From Pararoseomonas sp. SCSIO 73927 (lineage in GTDB: Bacteria; Pseudomonadota; Alphaproteobacteria; Acetobacterales; Acetobacteraceae): 64,000 nt of DNA. Position numbers and translations under genes: made by a program. Under the pieces are notes generated by a model. The model was given only the letters and a program-made list of their open reading frames with translations. It ran no database searches and was not told where the DNA came from. Below are positions 42,907 through 51,490 of the stretch, piece after piece. The DNA is taken from NCBI RefSeq assembly GCF_037040815.1, contig NZ_CP146232.1, positions 806,001 to 870,000 of the forward strand, written 5' to 3'. Position 1 is the stretch's first letter; every line of letters starts with the position of its first letter.

Positions 42907-42919
42907 GGGGCCACCCGCC

Positions 42920-44173
42920 ATGCCCCTGACGATCCCCCGCCCCAGCGCGCCCTTCCTCGCGGCCCTGGCCGGGCTTCCCGCCGCCGGCATGCAGTTCGCG
43001 GGCGGGCTGAAATCCACGCCGCTGCTGGCGGGCCTCCCCTTCGATCTCACGGTGTTCTGCACCCTGGCCCTGCTGCCCGGCCTGCTGCTGCTGGCGGCGG
43101 GCGCGCGCTGGCGGGCCGTGCCGTCCCTGGCCCTGCCGCTCGCCTGCTGCGGCCTTCTCCCGCTCTGGCTGGTGCTGGCCGCGCTCTGGAGTCCCTCGCG
43201 CGAGGTGCTCTCGGCGAAGCTGCCGGAGGTGGTGCTGGTGGGGCCGGCGATGCTGCTGGCCGGGCTGGCCGTGGGGGCCGATCCCGGGGCGCGGCGCGTG
43301 CTGGCCGGCGCCACGCTCCTGCTCGGCCCCTTTATCGCCGCGTCCATCGCCTTGGGCCTGGCGAGCGGGAGCGTGGTGCTCGGCGGCGCTGTGGGGGCGA
43401 ACCCCGACATGGTGCGGGTGCAGTACCAGCTCGCAGGGCTCGCCATCGCCTGCGCGGCGGGGCTCTCCGCGCTGCGGGTGGTGGAGTCGCGCGGCCTCCG
43501 GCGGCTGTCCTGGGCGGTGCTGACAGTCCTTCTCGGCGGGGCGGGGCTGCTGCCCGGCGGGCGGGCGGGGCTCATCGCGTTGGGGCTGGCGGTGGCGCTG
43601 GCCCCGGCCGCGCATCTCTGGTCCGCGGGGCGGGCCAGGGCGGCGCTGGGCTGGGTGGGGCTGTCCGCCGGGGCGGTGCTGCTGGGCCTGACCGTGGTGC
43701 TGGCGGATCCCGGCCGGGCGGAGGGGCTGCGCACGCTGGAGCGCTTCACGGGGGACGGCATCGCCGCATCCGCCCGCCCCGTCCTCTGGGCGGACGCGCT
43801 GCGCTGGACGGGGGAGACGCTGCCCTGGGGCCTCGGCACGGGCGGCTTCACCCTCGCGGCGGGAAACGGGGAGCGGCGCGGCCTCTACCCCCACAACCAC
43901 CTGCTGGAGGCGATGGTGGAGGGCGGGGTGCCCGGGCTGCTGCTCTGGCTCGGCGCCTTCGGGGGCGGGCTGGCGCTGCTGGCCGGGCGGCTGCGCGCGC
44001 TGCCGCCGGGGGCGGCGGGGCGGCTGGTGGCGCTGGTGCTGCCGGTGGCGCTCGGCGCCATGGTGTCCACCGATATGGGAAACCGCATGGTCTGGTTCGC
44101 CCTCGGCCTCGCCCTCTCGGCCGGGCTGGAGGCGCGGCCGCGCGAGCTGGAAAGGGAAACGGGACTTGCCTGA
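42920..44173 (+). CDS. O-antigen ligase/polymerase-like (Wzy family) membrane protein
   Basis: The protein has 417 residues with about ten to twelve hydrophobic helices. The periplasmic loop near residues 270-340 includes ARPVLWADALRWTGETLPWG, GTGGFTLAAGNGERRGLYPH and NHLLEAMVEGGVPGLLLWL, the H-N-x-x-L-E motif of the Wzy_C/WaaL domain. It would join repeat units in the periplasm. The ATG directly follows repeat copy C, and the stop overlaps the TTG start of the sugar transferase. Confidence 0.88.
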   Translation: MPLTIPRPSAPFLAALAGLPAAGMQFAGGLKSTPLLAGLPFDLTVFCTLALLPGLLLLAAGARWRAVPSLALPLACCGLLPLWLVLAALWSPSREVLSAKLPEVVLVGPAMLLAGLAVGADPGARRVLAGATLLLGPFIAASIALGLASGSVVLGGAVGANPDMVRVQYQLAGLAIACAAGLSALRVVESRGLRRLSWAVLTVLLGGAGLLPGGRAGLIALGLAVALAPAAHLWSAGRARAALGWVGLSAGAVLLGLTVVLADPGRAEGLRTLERFTGDGIAASARPVLWADALRWTGETLPWGLGTGGFTLAAGNGERRGLYPHNHLLEAMVEGGVPGLLLWLGAFGGGLALLAGRLRALPPGAAGRLVALVLPVALGAMVSTDMGNRMVWFALGLALSAGLEARPRELERETGLA

Positions 44174-44882
44174 AGGCTTCTACGCCCGCCGCGGCAAGCG
44201 CTGGCTGGATGCCGCCGCCGCCGGGCTGCTGCTGGTGCTACTGGCGCCCCTGCTCGGCGCGGTGGCGCTGGCGGTGCGGGCCGCGCTCGGCCCCGGCGTG
44301 CTGTTCCGGCAGGTGCGCGCGGGGCGGGGCGGCGCGCCCTTTACCCTTCTCAAATTCCGCTCCATGTGCGCGCCCCGATACGCAGGGGAACCGGATGCGG
44401 CGCGGCTGACGCGCTTCGGCCGCGCCCTCCGCGCCACCGCGCTGGACGAAGCGCCGCAGCTGCTGAACGTGCTGCGCGGGCAGATGAGCCTCGTCGGCCC
44501 CCGCCCCCTGCCGGTGGACTACCTGCCCCGCTACACGCCCCGCCAGGCGGAGCGGCTGCGGGTGCGCCCCGGCCTCGCTGGGCTGGCCCAGTCGCGCGGG
44601 CGCAACGCCGTGCCCTGGCCCGCCCGGCTGGAGTGGGACGCGCGCTACGCCGGCGCCGTCACCGCGCGCGGCGACTTAATGGCGGTGCTGGGCACGCTGC
44701 GCGTGCTGCTGTCCGGGCGCGGGGTGAACGCCCCGGGCCACGCCACCATGCCGGAGCTGCCACCCAAGGCCTCGCACCAAGCCCCGCGCCAGGCCAAGCA
44801 CCACGCCCGCCGCCCGCCCGGCCATTCCGATCGCCCCGGGGCGCATCGCGGGGCAAGGCGCGGCCGGGCGGGCCCACCCTGA
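44166..44882 (+). CDS. Polyprenyl-phosphate sugar-1-phosphate transferase (priming transferase)
   Basis: The protein has 238 residues from a TTG start that overlaps the polymerase stop. One N-terminal helix (AAAAGLLLVLLAPLLGAVAL) precedes the bacterial sugar-transferase domain: LFRQVRAGRGGAPFTLLKFR, SMCAPRYA, TALDEAPQLLNVLRGQMSLV, GPRPLPVDYLPRYTPRQAER, RPGLAGLAQSRGRN. It is of the short PglC-like form. It transfers sugar-1-P from a UDP-sugar to undecaprenyl phosphate. The last ~40 residues are an unusual His/Arg/Pro-rich tail (ASHQAPRQAKHHARRPPGHS) not seen in the core family. Confidence 0.9.
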   Translation: MPEGFYARRGKRWLDAAAAGLLLVLLAPLLGAVALAVRAALGPGVLFRQVRAGRGGAPFTLLKFRSMCAPRYAGEPDAARLTRFGRALRATALDEAPQLLNVLRGQMSLVGPRPLPVDYLPRYTPRQAERLRVRPGLAGLAQSRGRNAVPWPARLEWDARYAGAVTARGDLMAVLGTLRVLLSGRGVNAPGHATMPELPPKASHQAPRQAKHHARRPPGHSDRPGAHRGARRGRAGPP

Positions 44883-45010
44883 GCCACCTCGATGTATTGC
44901 TCCAGAATACGGTAGTGAGCAAAAAATAAGATCCATCCTTACGGTTGTAGATCGGGCTTGCGGGCGCCCTGTGCGCGACCACAACGTAAGAAGTAGCTAA
45001 ACTGTGAGGG

Positions 45011-46246
45011 GTGAGCGTGGCGCTGCGCCTGATACCGAGCCCCGACGCCCCCGGCGATCAGGACCTCGCCGCGCTCGGGAACATCCTCCCGTTCCGGCGC
45101 CCCGGCGCCGATGGCGGGCAGCCCCGGCGCATTCACCTTTCCCCGCCCCAGCTCGCCGGCGGCGAGATGCAGGCGCTGGAGGAGACGCTCCGCAGCGGTT
45201 GGCTCGCCCCCGCCGGCCCCATCCCCAAGGCCTTCGAGGCCGCCTTCGCGGAGGCCTCGGGCTTCGGCGAGGCCCTCGCCATCTCCTCCGGCACCGCCGC
45301 ACTACACCTCGGCTACCGCGTGCTCGGCGTGACGCCGGGCGACGAGGTTTGGGCGCCGAGCCTCACCTTCGTCGCCACCGTCTCCCCCGCCGCCCAGATG
45401 GGCGCGCGCATCACTTTCCTGGATGTGGAGCCGGGCAGCTGGACGCTGGACCCGGACCTGCTGCGCGACGCCCTGGCCCAGGCGGCGCGGGAAGGCCGCC
45501 TGCCGCGCGTGGTGGTGCCGGTGGACCTCTACGGCCAGTGCGCGGACCTCGAGGCCATCGTCTCCGCCTGCGACCGCTGGGGCGTGCCGGTGCTGAGCGA
45601 TTCCGCCGAGAGCCTCGGCGCGCAGGGGCGCGGCCGCGCGGCCGGCAAGGGCGCGCGGCTGGCCTGCTTCTCCTTCAACGGCAACAAGATCATCACCGCC
45701 GGCGGCGGCGGCGCCCTGGTGTCGGACGACACGCGGCTGATCACCTCCGCCCGCCACTTCAGCATGCAGGCCAAGGAATCCACACCCCACTACCAGCACG
45801 AGACCCTCGGCTACTCCTACGGCTTCTCCTCCGTCCTCGCCGCCGTCGGGCTGGTGCAGCTGCGGGCGCTGGAATCCCGCGTCGCCGCCCGCCGCGCCGT
45901 CTTCGCCCGCTACCTCGCGGCCCTGGCGGACCTGCCCGGCCTCTCCTTCATGCCGGAACCCGCCTGGGGCCGCTCCTCCCGCTGGCTCAGCGTCATGCTG
46001 GTGGACCCGGACCGCTTCGGGGCGGACCGGGAGGTGGTGCGCCGGGCGCTGGACGCCGCGGGGATCGAGAGCCGGCCGGTGTGGAAGCCGCTGCACCTGC
46101 AGCCCGCCTTCCGCGGCAGCCGCATGATCGGCGGGGGCGTCTCCACCGCCCTCTTCGAGCGCGGCCTCTGCCTGCCCTCCGGCGCCATGGACCCGGGCGA
46201 GCAGGCCCGCGTGATCGAGGTGATCCGGCGCCTCGCCCGCGCCTGA
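45011..46246 (+). CDS. DegT/DnrJ/EryC1 sugar aminotransferase, PglE-like
   Basis: The protein has 411 residues from a GTG start. The PLP fold shows SSGTAALHLGYRVLGVTPGD, VDLYGQCADLEAI, DSAESLGAQ and the Schiff-base Lys in CFSFNGNKIITAGGGGALVS. The tail TPHYQHETLGYSYGFSSVLA matches UDP-4-keto-sugar aminotransferases of the PglE type. It would act on the product of the PglF-like dehydratase at 51491. The upstream 128 bp (44883-45010) are AT-rich and probably hold a promoter. Confidence 0.92.
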   Translation: MSVALRLIPSPDAPGDQDLAALGNILPFRRPGADGGQPRRIHLSPPQLAGGEMQALEETLRSGWLAPAGPIPKAFEAAFAEASGFGEALAISSGTAALHLGYRVLGVTPGDEVWAPSLTFVATVSPAAQMGARITFLDVEPGSWTLDPDLLRDALAQAAREGRLPRVVVPVDLYGQCADLEAIVSACDRWGVPVLSDSAESLGAQGRGRAAGKGARLACFSFNGNKIITAGGGGALVSDDTRLITSARHFSMQAKESTPHYQHETLGYSYGFSSVLAAVGLVQLRALESRVAARRAVFARYLAALADLPGLSFMPEPAWGRSSRWLSVMLVDPDRFGADREVVRRALDAAGIESRPVWKPLHLQPAFRGSRMIGGGVSTALFERGLCLPSGAMDPGEQARVIEVIRRLARA

Positions 46247-46262
46247 TCCCGGACCTGCCCTC

Positions 46263-47531
46263 CTGAACCTCCTCTACCTTCACCAGCACTACTCCGGGCC
46301 GGGCGGCGCCACCGCCACCCGCGCCCACGCCATGGCCCGCGCCATGGCCGCGCGCGGCCACGCCGTAACCCTCGCCTGCGGCCGCTACGAGGGGGCGGAG
46401 ACCGGCCTCTCCGGCCCCTTCCGCCGCGGGGTGCGGGAAGGCCGCGTGGCCGGGTTCCGCGTGGTGGAGTTCGACATTCCCTGCAGCAACGGCCAGGGGC
46501 TGCGCGCCCGCACCGGCGCCTTCCTGCGCTACGCCCATCGCGCCGCCCGGCTGGCCCTGCGGGAGCGCTTCGACCTGGCGCTCGCCTCCTCCACCCCGCT
46601 CACCGTCGCCATCCCCGCCCTCGCCGCGCGCCGGCTGCGCGGCCTCCCCTTCGTCTTCGAGATCCGCGACCCCTGGCCGGAACTGCCCCGCGCCCTGTCG
46701 GAGGCGCAGATCGGCGGCGGCGTGCCCGCCCCGGCCCTCGCCGCCATGGACCGGCTGGCGAATGCCGCCTGCCGCAACGCCGCCGCCGTGATCGGCCTGA
46801 CGGAGGGCATGGCCGAGACCGCCCTCGCCCGCGGCGCCGCGCCGGGCCGCGTCCACGTCGTGCCGAACGGCTGCGACCTCGACCTCTTCGGCCCTCAGGT
46901 CGCCCCCTGGCGCCCGCCGGAGGCCGCCTCCTGGGAGGTGCTGGCCGTCTATGCCGGCGCCCATGGCCGCGCCAACGGCCTGCTCACCGCGATCGAGGCC
47001 GCGACCGTCCTCCGCAACGCCGGCGAGCGCCGCATCCGCCTCGTCCTGGTGGGCGAGGGCGGGGAGCGCGCCCGGCTGATGGAGGAGGCACGCCGCCGCG
47101 ACCTCCGCAACGTCACCTTCCTCGACCCCATGCCGAAGACGGGGCTGGCCGCCCTCCTCTCCGGCGCCGGGATCGGGCTGCACCTGCTGGCCCCCATCCC
47201 GGAATTCGCGGAGTGGACGGCGCCGAACAAGCTGATGGACTACCTCGCCGCGGGCCTGCCCGTCGTCACCAACGCCCCGGGCCGCGCCGCGCGGCTGGTC
47301 GGGGCGGGGACGGACGGTGCCGCCTGCGGCATCGCCGCGCCCCCCGGCGACGCGCCGGCCCTGGCCGACGCGTTGGCGGCGCTCGCCGCGGATCCGGCCC
47401 GCCGGACCGCGATGGGCGCCGCCGCACGGGGGCGCGCCGTGCGGCTCTGGGACCGGCGCATCCACGCGGCCCGCTTCTGCGAGGTGCTGGAGGCGGCGGC
47501 GGGGGTCCCCGCCCTGGCCCGGGCGGCCTAG
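46263..47531 (+). CDS. GT4-type glycosyltransferase with a probable CTG start
   Basis: The protein has about 422 residues. Family members start M-x-I-L-Y-L-H-Q-x-x-x-P-P-G-G, and here the frame from CTG 46263 reads LNLLYLHQHYSGPGGATATR, with no ATG, GTG or TTG before it. The first ATG, 46332, would delete the donor-site N-terminal strand. C-terminal landmarks are VVPNGCDLDLFGP, LVLVGEGGERARLMEEARRR and APNKLMDYLAAGLPVVTNAP. It is a WbuB-like retaining transferase acting in the cytoplasm on the lipid-linked unit. Confidence 0.85.
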   Translation: MNLLYLHQHYSGPGGATATRAHAMARAMAARGHAVTLACGRYEGAETGLSGPFRRGVREGRVAGFRVVEFDIPCSNGQGLRARTGAFLRYAHRAARLALRERFDLALASSTPLTVAIPALAARRLRGLPFVFEIRDPWPELPRALSEAQIGGGVPAPALAAMDRLANAACRNAAAVIGLTEGMAETALARGAAPGRVHVVPNGCDLDLFGPQVAPWRPPEAASWEVLAVYAGAHGRANGLLTAIEAATVLRNAGERRIRLVLVGEGGERARLMEEARRRDLRNVTFLDPMPKTGLAALLSGAGIGLHLLAPIPEFAEWTAPNKLMDYLAAGLPVVTNAPGRAARLVGAGTDGAACGIAAPPGDAPALADALAALAADPARRTAMGAAARGRAVRLWDRRIHAARFCEVLEAAAGVPALARAA

Positions 47532-47565
47532 AACCCCCCATCTCCCCCGGCCAGGACGGCGCGAC

Positions 47566-48699
47566 GTGCTTCCCGAACTCCACCTCATCGCCGCCGCCCG
47601 GCCGAACCTGCCGAAGCTGGCGGCCCTGCTCCACGCCCTGGCCGAGGCCCCGCCCTTCTGCCGCCCCATGCTGGTCCACACCGGCCAGCACCACGACGCC
47701 GCCATGTTCGGCGGCCACCTCGCCGATCTCGGCCTCGCCCCGCCGGAGGTCTCCCTCGGCATCTCCGGCGGCGGCCATGCCGGGCTCACCGGCCGCACCA
47801 TGATCGCCCTCGCCGAGCTCTGGTCCGCCCGCCGCCCCGCCATGGTCGTGGTGGCCGGGGACGTGGACGGCACGCTCGCCGCGACGCTCGCCGCCCGCAA
47901 GCTCGCCATCCCCGTAGCGCACCTGGAGGCCGGGCTGCGCTGCGGCGACCTGGACATGCCCGAGGAGATCAACCGCCGCGCGGTGGACGCGATCTCGACC
48001 CTCCTCTGGGCGCCGGACGAGGGCACCGCCGCCCGCCTGCTGGCGGAGGGCCACGCCCCCGCCGCGGTGCGCGCCGTGGGCAACACCATGATCGACAGCC
48101 TGCGCCGCACCCTGCCCGCCGCCCGCGCCCGCTCCCTTCCAGCCGGATTGCGGCCCGGCGGCTACGGCGTCCTCACCCTGCACCGCCCCGCCAACGTGGA
48201 CAGCCCCGGGGCGCTGTCAGCCCTCCTGAAGGCCGTGGCCGCCGCCGCCCGGCACCTGCCGCTCGCCTGGCCGGTCCACCCCCGCACCGCGGGACGTCTT
48301 TCGGAATTCGGCCTCCTCGTGCCAGAAGGGGTCATGTCCCTCCCGCCGCTCGGATACCGTGACTTTCTCGGCCTGCTCGCCCGCGCCCGCCTCGTCGCCA
48401 CGGACAGCGGCGGCGTGCAGGAGGAGGCCTGGGCCCTGGACCTGCCCTGCCTCACGCTGCGCCCCTCCACCGAGCGGCCCGTGACGCTGGAGGCCGGCAC
48501 AAACCGCCTCGTCGCGCCCGAGGACCTCGCCCCCGCCGTCGAGGCGGTGCTCGCCGGAGACCGCCCCCGCGCCCGGCCCATCCCGCTCTGGGACGGCGGG
48601 GCGGGCGCCCGCATGGTCGCGCACCTCATGGAGCACCTGGGCGCGAAGAACCTGAGTACGACGAATCTGGGCGCCCCTGCCGCGGAGGCCCGGGCATGA
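47566..48699 (+). CDS. UDP-N-acetylglucosamine 2-epimerase (non-hydrolysing type)
   Basis: The protein has 377 residues from GTG 47566. Diagnostic blocks: VHTGQHHDAAMFGG, VVAGDVDGTLAATLAARK, VAHLEAGLRCGDLDMPEEIN, LTLHRPANVD and TDSGGVQEEAWALDLPCLTL. It interconverts UDP-GlcNAc and UDP-ManNAc in the cytoplasm. With the 6-dehydrogenase at 54590 it could supply UDP-ManNAcA. The frame also stays open upstream into the preceding gene, but homology begins at LPELHLIAAARPN. It overlaps the next gene by four bases. Confidence 0.92.
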   Translation: MLPELHLIAAARPNLPKLAALLHALAEAPPFCRPMLVHTGQHHDAAMFGGHLADLGLAPPEVSLGISGGGHAGLTGRTMIALAELWSARRPAMVVVAGDVDGTLAATLAARKLAIPVAHLEAGLRCGDLDMPEEINRRAVDAISTLLWAPDEGTAARLLAEGHAPAAVRAVGNTMIDSLRRTLPAARARSLPAGLRPGGYGVLTLHRPANVDSPGALSALLKAVAAAARHLPLAWPVHPRTAGRLSEFGLLVPEGVMSLPPLGYRDFLGLLARARLVATDSGGVQEEAWALDLPCLTLRPSTERPVTLEAGTNRLVAPEDLAPAVEAVLAGDRPRARPIPLWDGGAGARMVAHLMEHLGAKNLSTTNLGAPAAEARA

Positions 48700-51479
48700 C
48701 CGGCCACAGCGAATCCCGCCGCCCCCCGGCGAAGGTGCCCCATTCCCGCGGTGCCGCCCGCGAGCCCCAGCGCGCCGCCGCCGCCATCCGCCTCGCCGCC
48801 TCGCGCGAGGTGCCGCTGGTCCTCATGCTCTCCGCCGCCCACCCGCCCACGGACCTGCGCGTCGTCGGCAAGGAGGGCGCGGCGCTGGCGGGGGCCGGGT
48901 GGCGCGTCGCCCACCTCGCCCCCGCCCCGCTGCGGGGCGCGAAGGACGTGCCGCAGGAGATGGCGGGGGTGGAGATCCTCACCTATCCCCGCGTCTCCGG
49001 CTGGATCGGCCGCCTGCGCGCGGCCCGGACGCTGGCCCGGCGCGCGGCGAAGCTGAAGCCCGCCGTGATCCACGCGCACGAGCCGGACAGCTGGTACGCC
49101 GCCATCCTCGCCGCCCGCATGACCGGGGCGGCGGTGGTGCTGGACGTCCACGAGCACTACCCCTCCCGCCTGGACACCCGGCTGCCCGGCATGTTCCGCG
49201 GCCTCGGCCGCCGCGCCGTGATCGCCGCCTGCCGCTGGATGGCCGCCCGCGCGGACGCCGTGGTGGTGGCGAAGGACGGGCTGGAGGACGCCTTCCCCGA
49301 GGCGGAGGTGGTGCCCGTCCGCAACTACGCCGCCGAGGTGCCGGTGGCGCCGCGCCAGCACCGCCACGGCCCCCTCACCCTCGTCCACCTCGGCGCCCTG
49401 ACGCGGGAGCGCGGCGCTTTCGAGATGCTGCGGGCGCTCGCCAGGTGCCCGGAAGGCACCCGCCTCTCCCTCATCGGCCGCTTCACCGACAACTCGGAGA
49501 CCGAGTTCCTCTCCGAGGCCAAGCGCCTGGGCGTGGCCGGCGCGGTGGAGCGCCACGGCTGGCTCCCGCACGAGGCCGCGGTGGCCCTGGCGGCGGAGGC
49601 CGACATCGGCATCGTGCTGTTCCAGCCCGGCCACGAGAACCACCGCCTGGCCCTGCCGCACAAGCTGTTCGACTGCATGCTGGCCGGCCTGCCCGTGGTC
49701 GTCCCCAACTTCGCCGAGGAGGTGGCGGAGGTGGTGCGGGAGACGGGCTGCGGCGTGCTGGTGAACACCGCCGACCCCGACACGGTGGCCGAGGCGGTGC
49801 GCGCCCTGGCCGACCCGGACCTGCGCGCCGAGATGGGCGCCGCCGGCCGTGCCGCCGCCCTGGGCCGCTACGGCTGGGCGGGCGAGGCGGCGCGGCTGGT
49901 CGCCCTCTACGAGGAGCTGGCCCCCCTGCCGGTCCCCGCCCGGATCCCCGAGCCGACGCGGCCCGAGGCCGCCGAGCCACCGCGGCCCGAGGCCGCCAAG
50001 CCACCGCGGCCCGAGGCCGCGCCCGCACCGCGCCCCGCCGCGCCGGCCCCCGTTCCGGTTCCGGTCCCGCCCCCGGCCGCCGCGGCACCGGCGCCGGCAG
50101 GCCCCCTCGCGGATCCCCCTCCCGCGCGGCCGGCGCCCCGCCCCGCGACGTCCCCCGCACCGGCCCCCGCACCGTCCGTCGTGCCAGCCCCCGCGGCGCC
50201 TCTCGCGGCGACGCAGCCCGCCCAGGCGCCGGCACCCGCGCATCCGGCACCCCGCCCCGCCCAGCCCCTGCCCGCCGCCGCCCCTCCCGTGCCGCCGCCC
50301 CGCATGCCGGCCGGCCCCGCGCCCGCGGCTCCCGTCCCGGCCGCCGCCACCCCGGCCACGTCGCCCGCCATCCCCGCGCACCGCCCCGCGGCTGCCGTCC
50401 CGGCCCCTGCCCCGGCGCCCGACCCCTCCGCGGCGCCGGCCCGCACGGCCGCCGACGCCTTCGCCAGCCTCTCCGCCGCCATGCGCGGCGAGCCCCGCCC
50501 CGCCCCCGCCGCGCCGCGCCTGCTGGAGGAGACCGGCTCCGGTCCTGGCGCCGGGGCCGTGTCCCCGGCCCTCGCCGCCTTCCTCGACCGCGGGCCGGTG
50601 GCGCCCACGCCCCGCCCCGCCGAGGCCGGCCCCTTCCGCCTCCTCGCCGAGGTCGGGCCGCCCCCCGCCGCGCAGGAGGCCTCCGCCGCCGCGCCCCCCG
50701 CCCAATTCGTCGCCCCCTCCGCCGATGCCCAGCCCCGTCTGCTGGCCGACGCCGCGCTGACCCGCGCGCGGGAGATCCCCGCAGGGCTCGCCGCCGTCCT
50801 CGCGCGCGAGGCGCCGGAGCCGGCCCCCGGCCCGTCTTCCGTCGCCCCGTCCTCCGCCATCCCGTCCCCCGCCGCCCCGCCTTCCGGCACGGCGCCCGGC
50901 GCGCTGCCGCCCCCCTCCCAGGTGCTCGGCCCGATGCCGGAACTGCCCGCCGCCCCCGCCCCGGAGGAATCGTCCACCCCCACCGTCGCGCTCGGCTCCA
51001 TGGTGCAGGCGCTGCGCGTCGCCCCGGCCCCTCGTCCCGTCCCCCCCGCCCCGGAGCCGGTCTTCTCCCTGCTCGCCGGCATGCGCGCCGCGGCCGAGGC
51101 CCCGCCGCCCCCGCCCGCCCCGCCGCGCCCGGCGCCGCCGCCGGAGCCCGCCATCCCCGCCCTGACCGGCCGCCCCATCGCGCTGCCCGAAGGCGCGGGC
51201 GCCCGGCTGCTGTCGGAGGCCAGCCTCTCCGCCGGTGCCCTGCCCGCCGGCATCGCCGCCATCCTCGCCCGCCCGCCGGAGAGCCCCGAGGCGGCGCCCC
51301 GCGCGCCGGAGCCCACCTCCGACGTCCCGCTGATCCAGGCCGGGCTCCGGGCCTCCGCGCCCCGTACCCCTCCGGCGGGGTCCGCCCTGGCCGAGTGGCG
51401 CCTGCTGCAGCCAGAAGTTCTTCCCGGGGCTCTCCCCGAGCTTCTCCACGGGGCGCCCCCGCCGGCGCGGGGCGCCTGA
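48696..51479 (+). CDS. GT4-type glycosyltransferase with a ~510-residue Pro/Ala-rich repeat tail
   Basis: The protein has 927 residues. Residues ~35-415 are a normal GT-B glycosyltransferase: HPPTDLRVVGKEGAALAGAG, IHAHEPDSWYAAILAARMTG, LVHLGALTRERGAFEMLRAL, GHENHRLALPHKLFDCMLAG. The remainder is disordered and Pro/Ala-rich, beginning with three PEAA-x-PPR units. Embedded in it are four or five spaced copies of R-L-L-x-[ED]-x...P-A-x-x-A-A-x-L-x-R, for example RLLADAALTRAREIPAGLAA and RLLSEASLSAGALPAGIAAI. Usual family length is about 400. The ATG overlaps the epimerase stop. Confidence 0.88.
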   Translation: MTGHSESRRPPAKVPHSRGAAREPQRAAAAIRLAASREVPLVLMLSAAHPPTDLRVVGKEGAALAGAGWRVAHLAPAPLRGAKDVPQEMAGVEILTYPRVSGWIGRLRAARTLARRAAKLKPAVIHAHEPDSWYAAILAARMTGAAVVLDVHEHYPSRLDTRLPGMFRGLGRRAVIAACRWMAARADAVVVAKDGLEDAFPEAEVVPVRNYAAEVPVAPRQHRHGPLTLVHLGALTRERGAFEMLRALARCPEGTRLSLIGRFTDNSETEFLSEAKRLGVAGAVERHGWLPHEAAVALAAEADIGIVLFQPGHENHRLALPHKLFDCMLAGLPVVVPNFAEEVAEVVRETGCGVLVNTADPDTVAEAVRALADPDLRAEMGAAGRAAALGRYGWAGEAARLVALYEELAPLPVPARIPEPTRPEAAEPPRPEAAKPPRPEAAPAPRPAAPAPVPVPVPPPAAAAPAPAGPLADPPPARPAPRPATSPAPAPAPSVVPAPAAPLAATQPAQAPAPAHPAPRPAQPLPAAAPPVPPPRMPAGPAPAAPVPAAATPATSPAIPAHRPAAAVPAPAPAPDPSAAPARTAADAFASLSAAMRGEPRPAPAAPRLLEETGSGPGAGAVSPALAAFLDRGPVAPTPRPAEAGPFRLLAEVGPPPAAQEASAAAPPAQFVAPSADAQPRLLADAALTRAREIPAGLAAVLAREAPEPAPGPSSVAPSSAIPSPAAPPSGTAPGALPPPSQVLGPMPELPAAPAPEESSTPTVALGSMVQALRVAPAPRPVPPAPEPVFSLLAGMRAAAEAPPPPPAPPRPAPPPEPAIPALTGRPIALPEGAGARLLSEASLSAGALPAGIAAILARPPESPEAAPRAPEPTSDVPLIQAGLRASAPRTPPAGSALAEWRLLQPEVLPGALPELLHGAPPPARGA

Positions 51480-51490
51480 GGAACCGGCCC

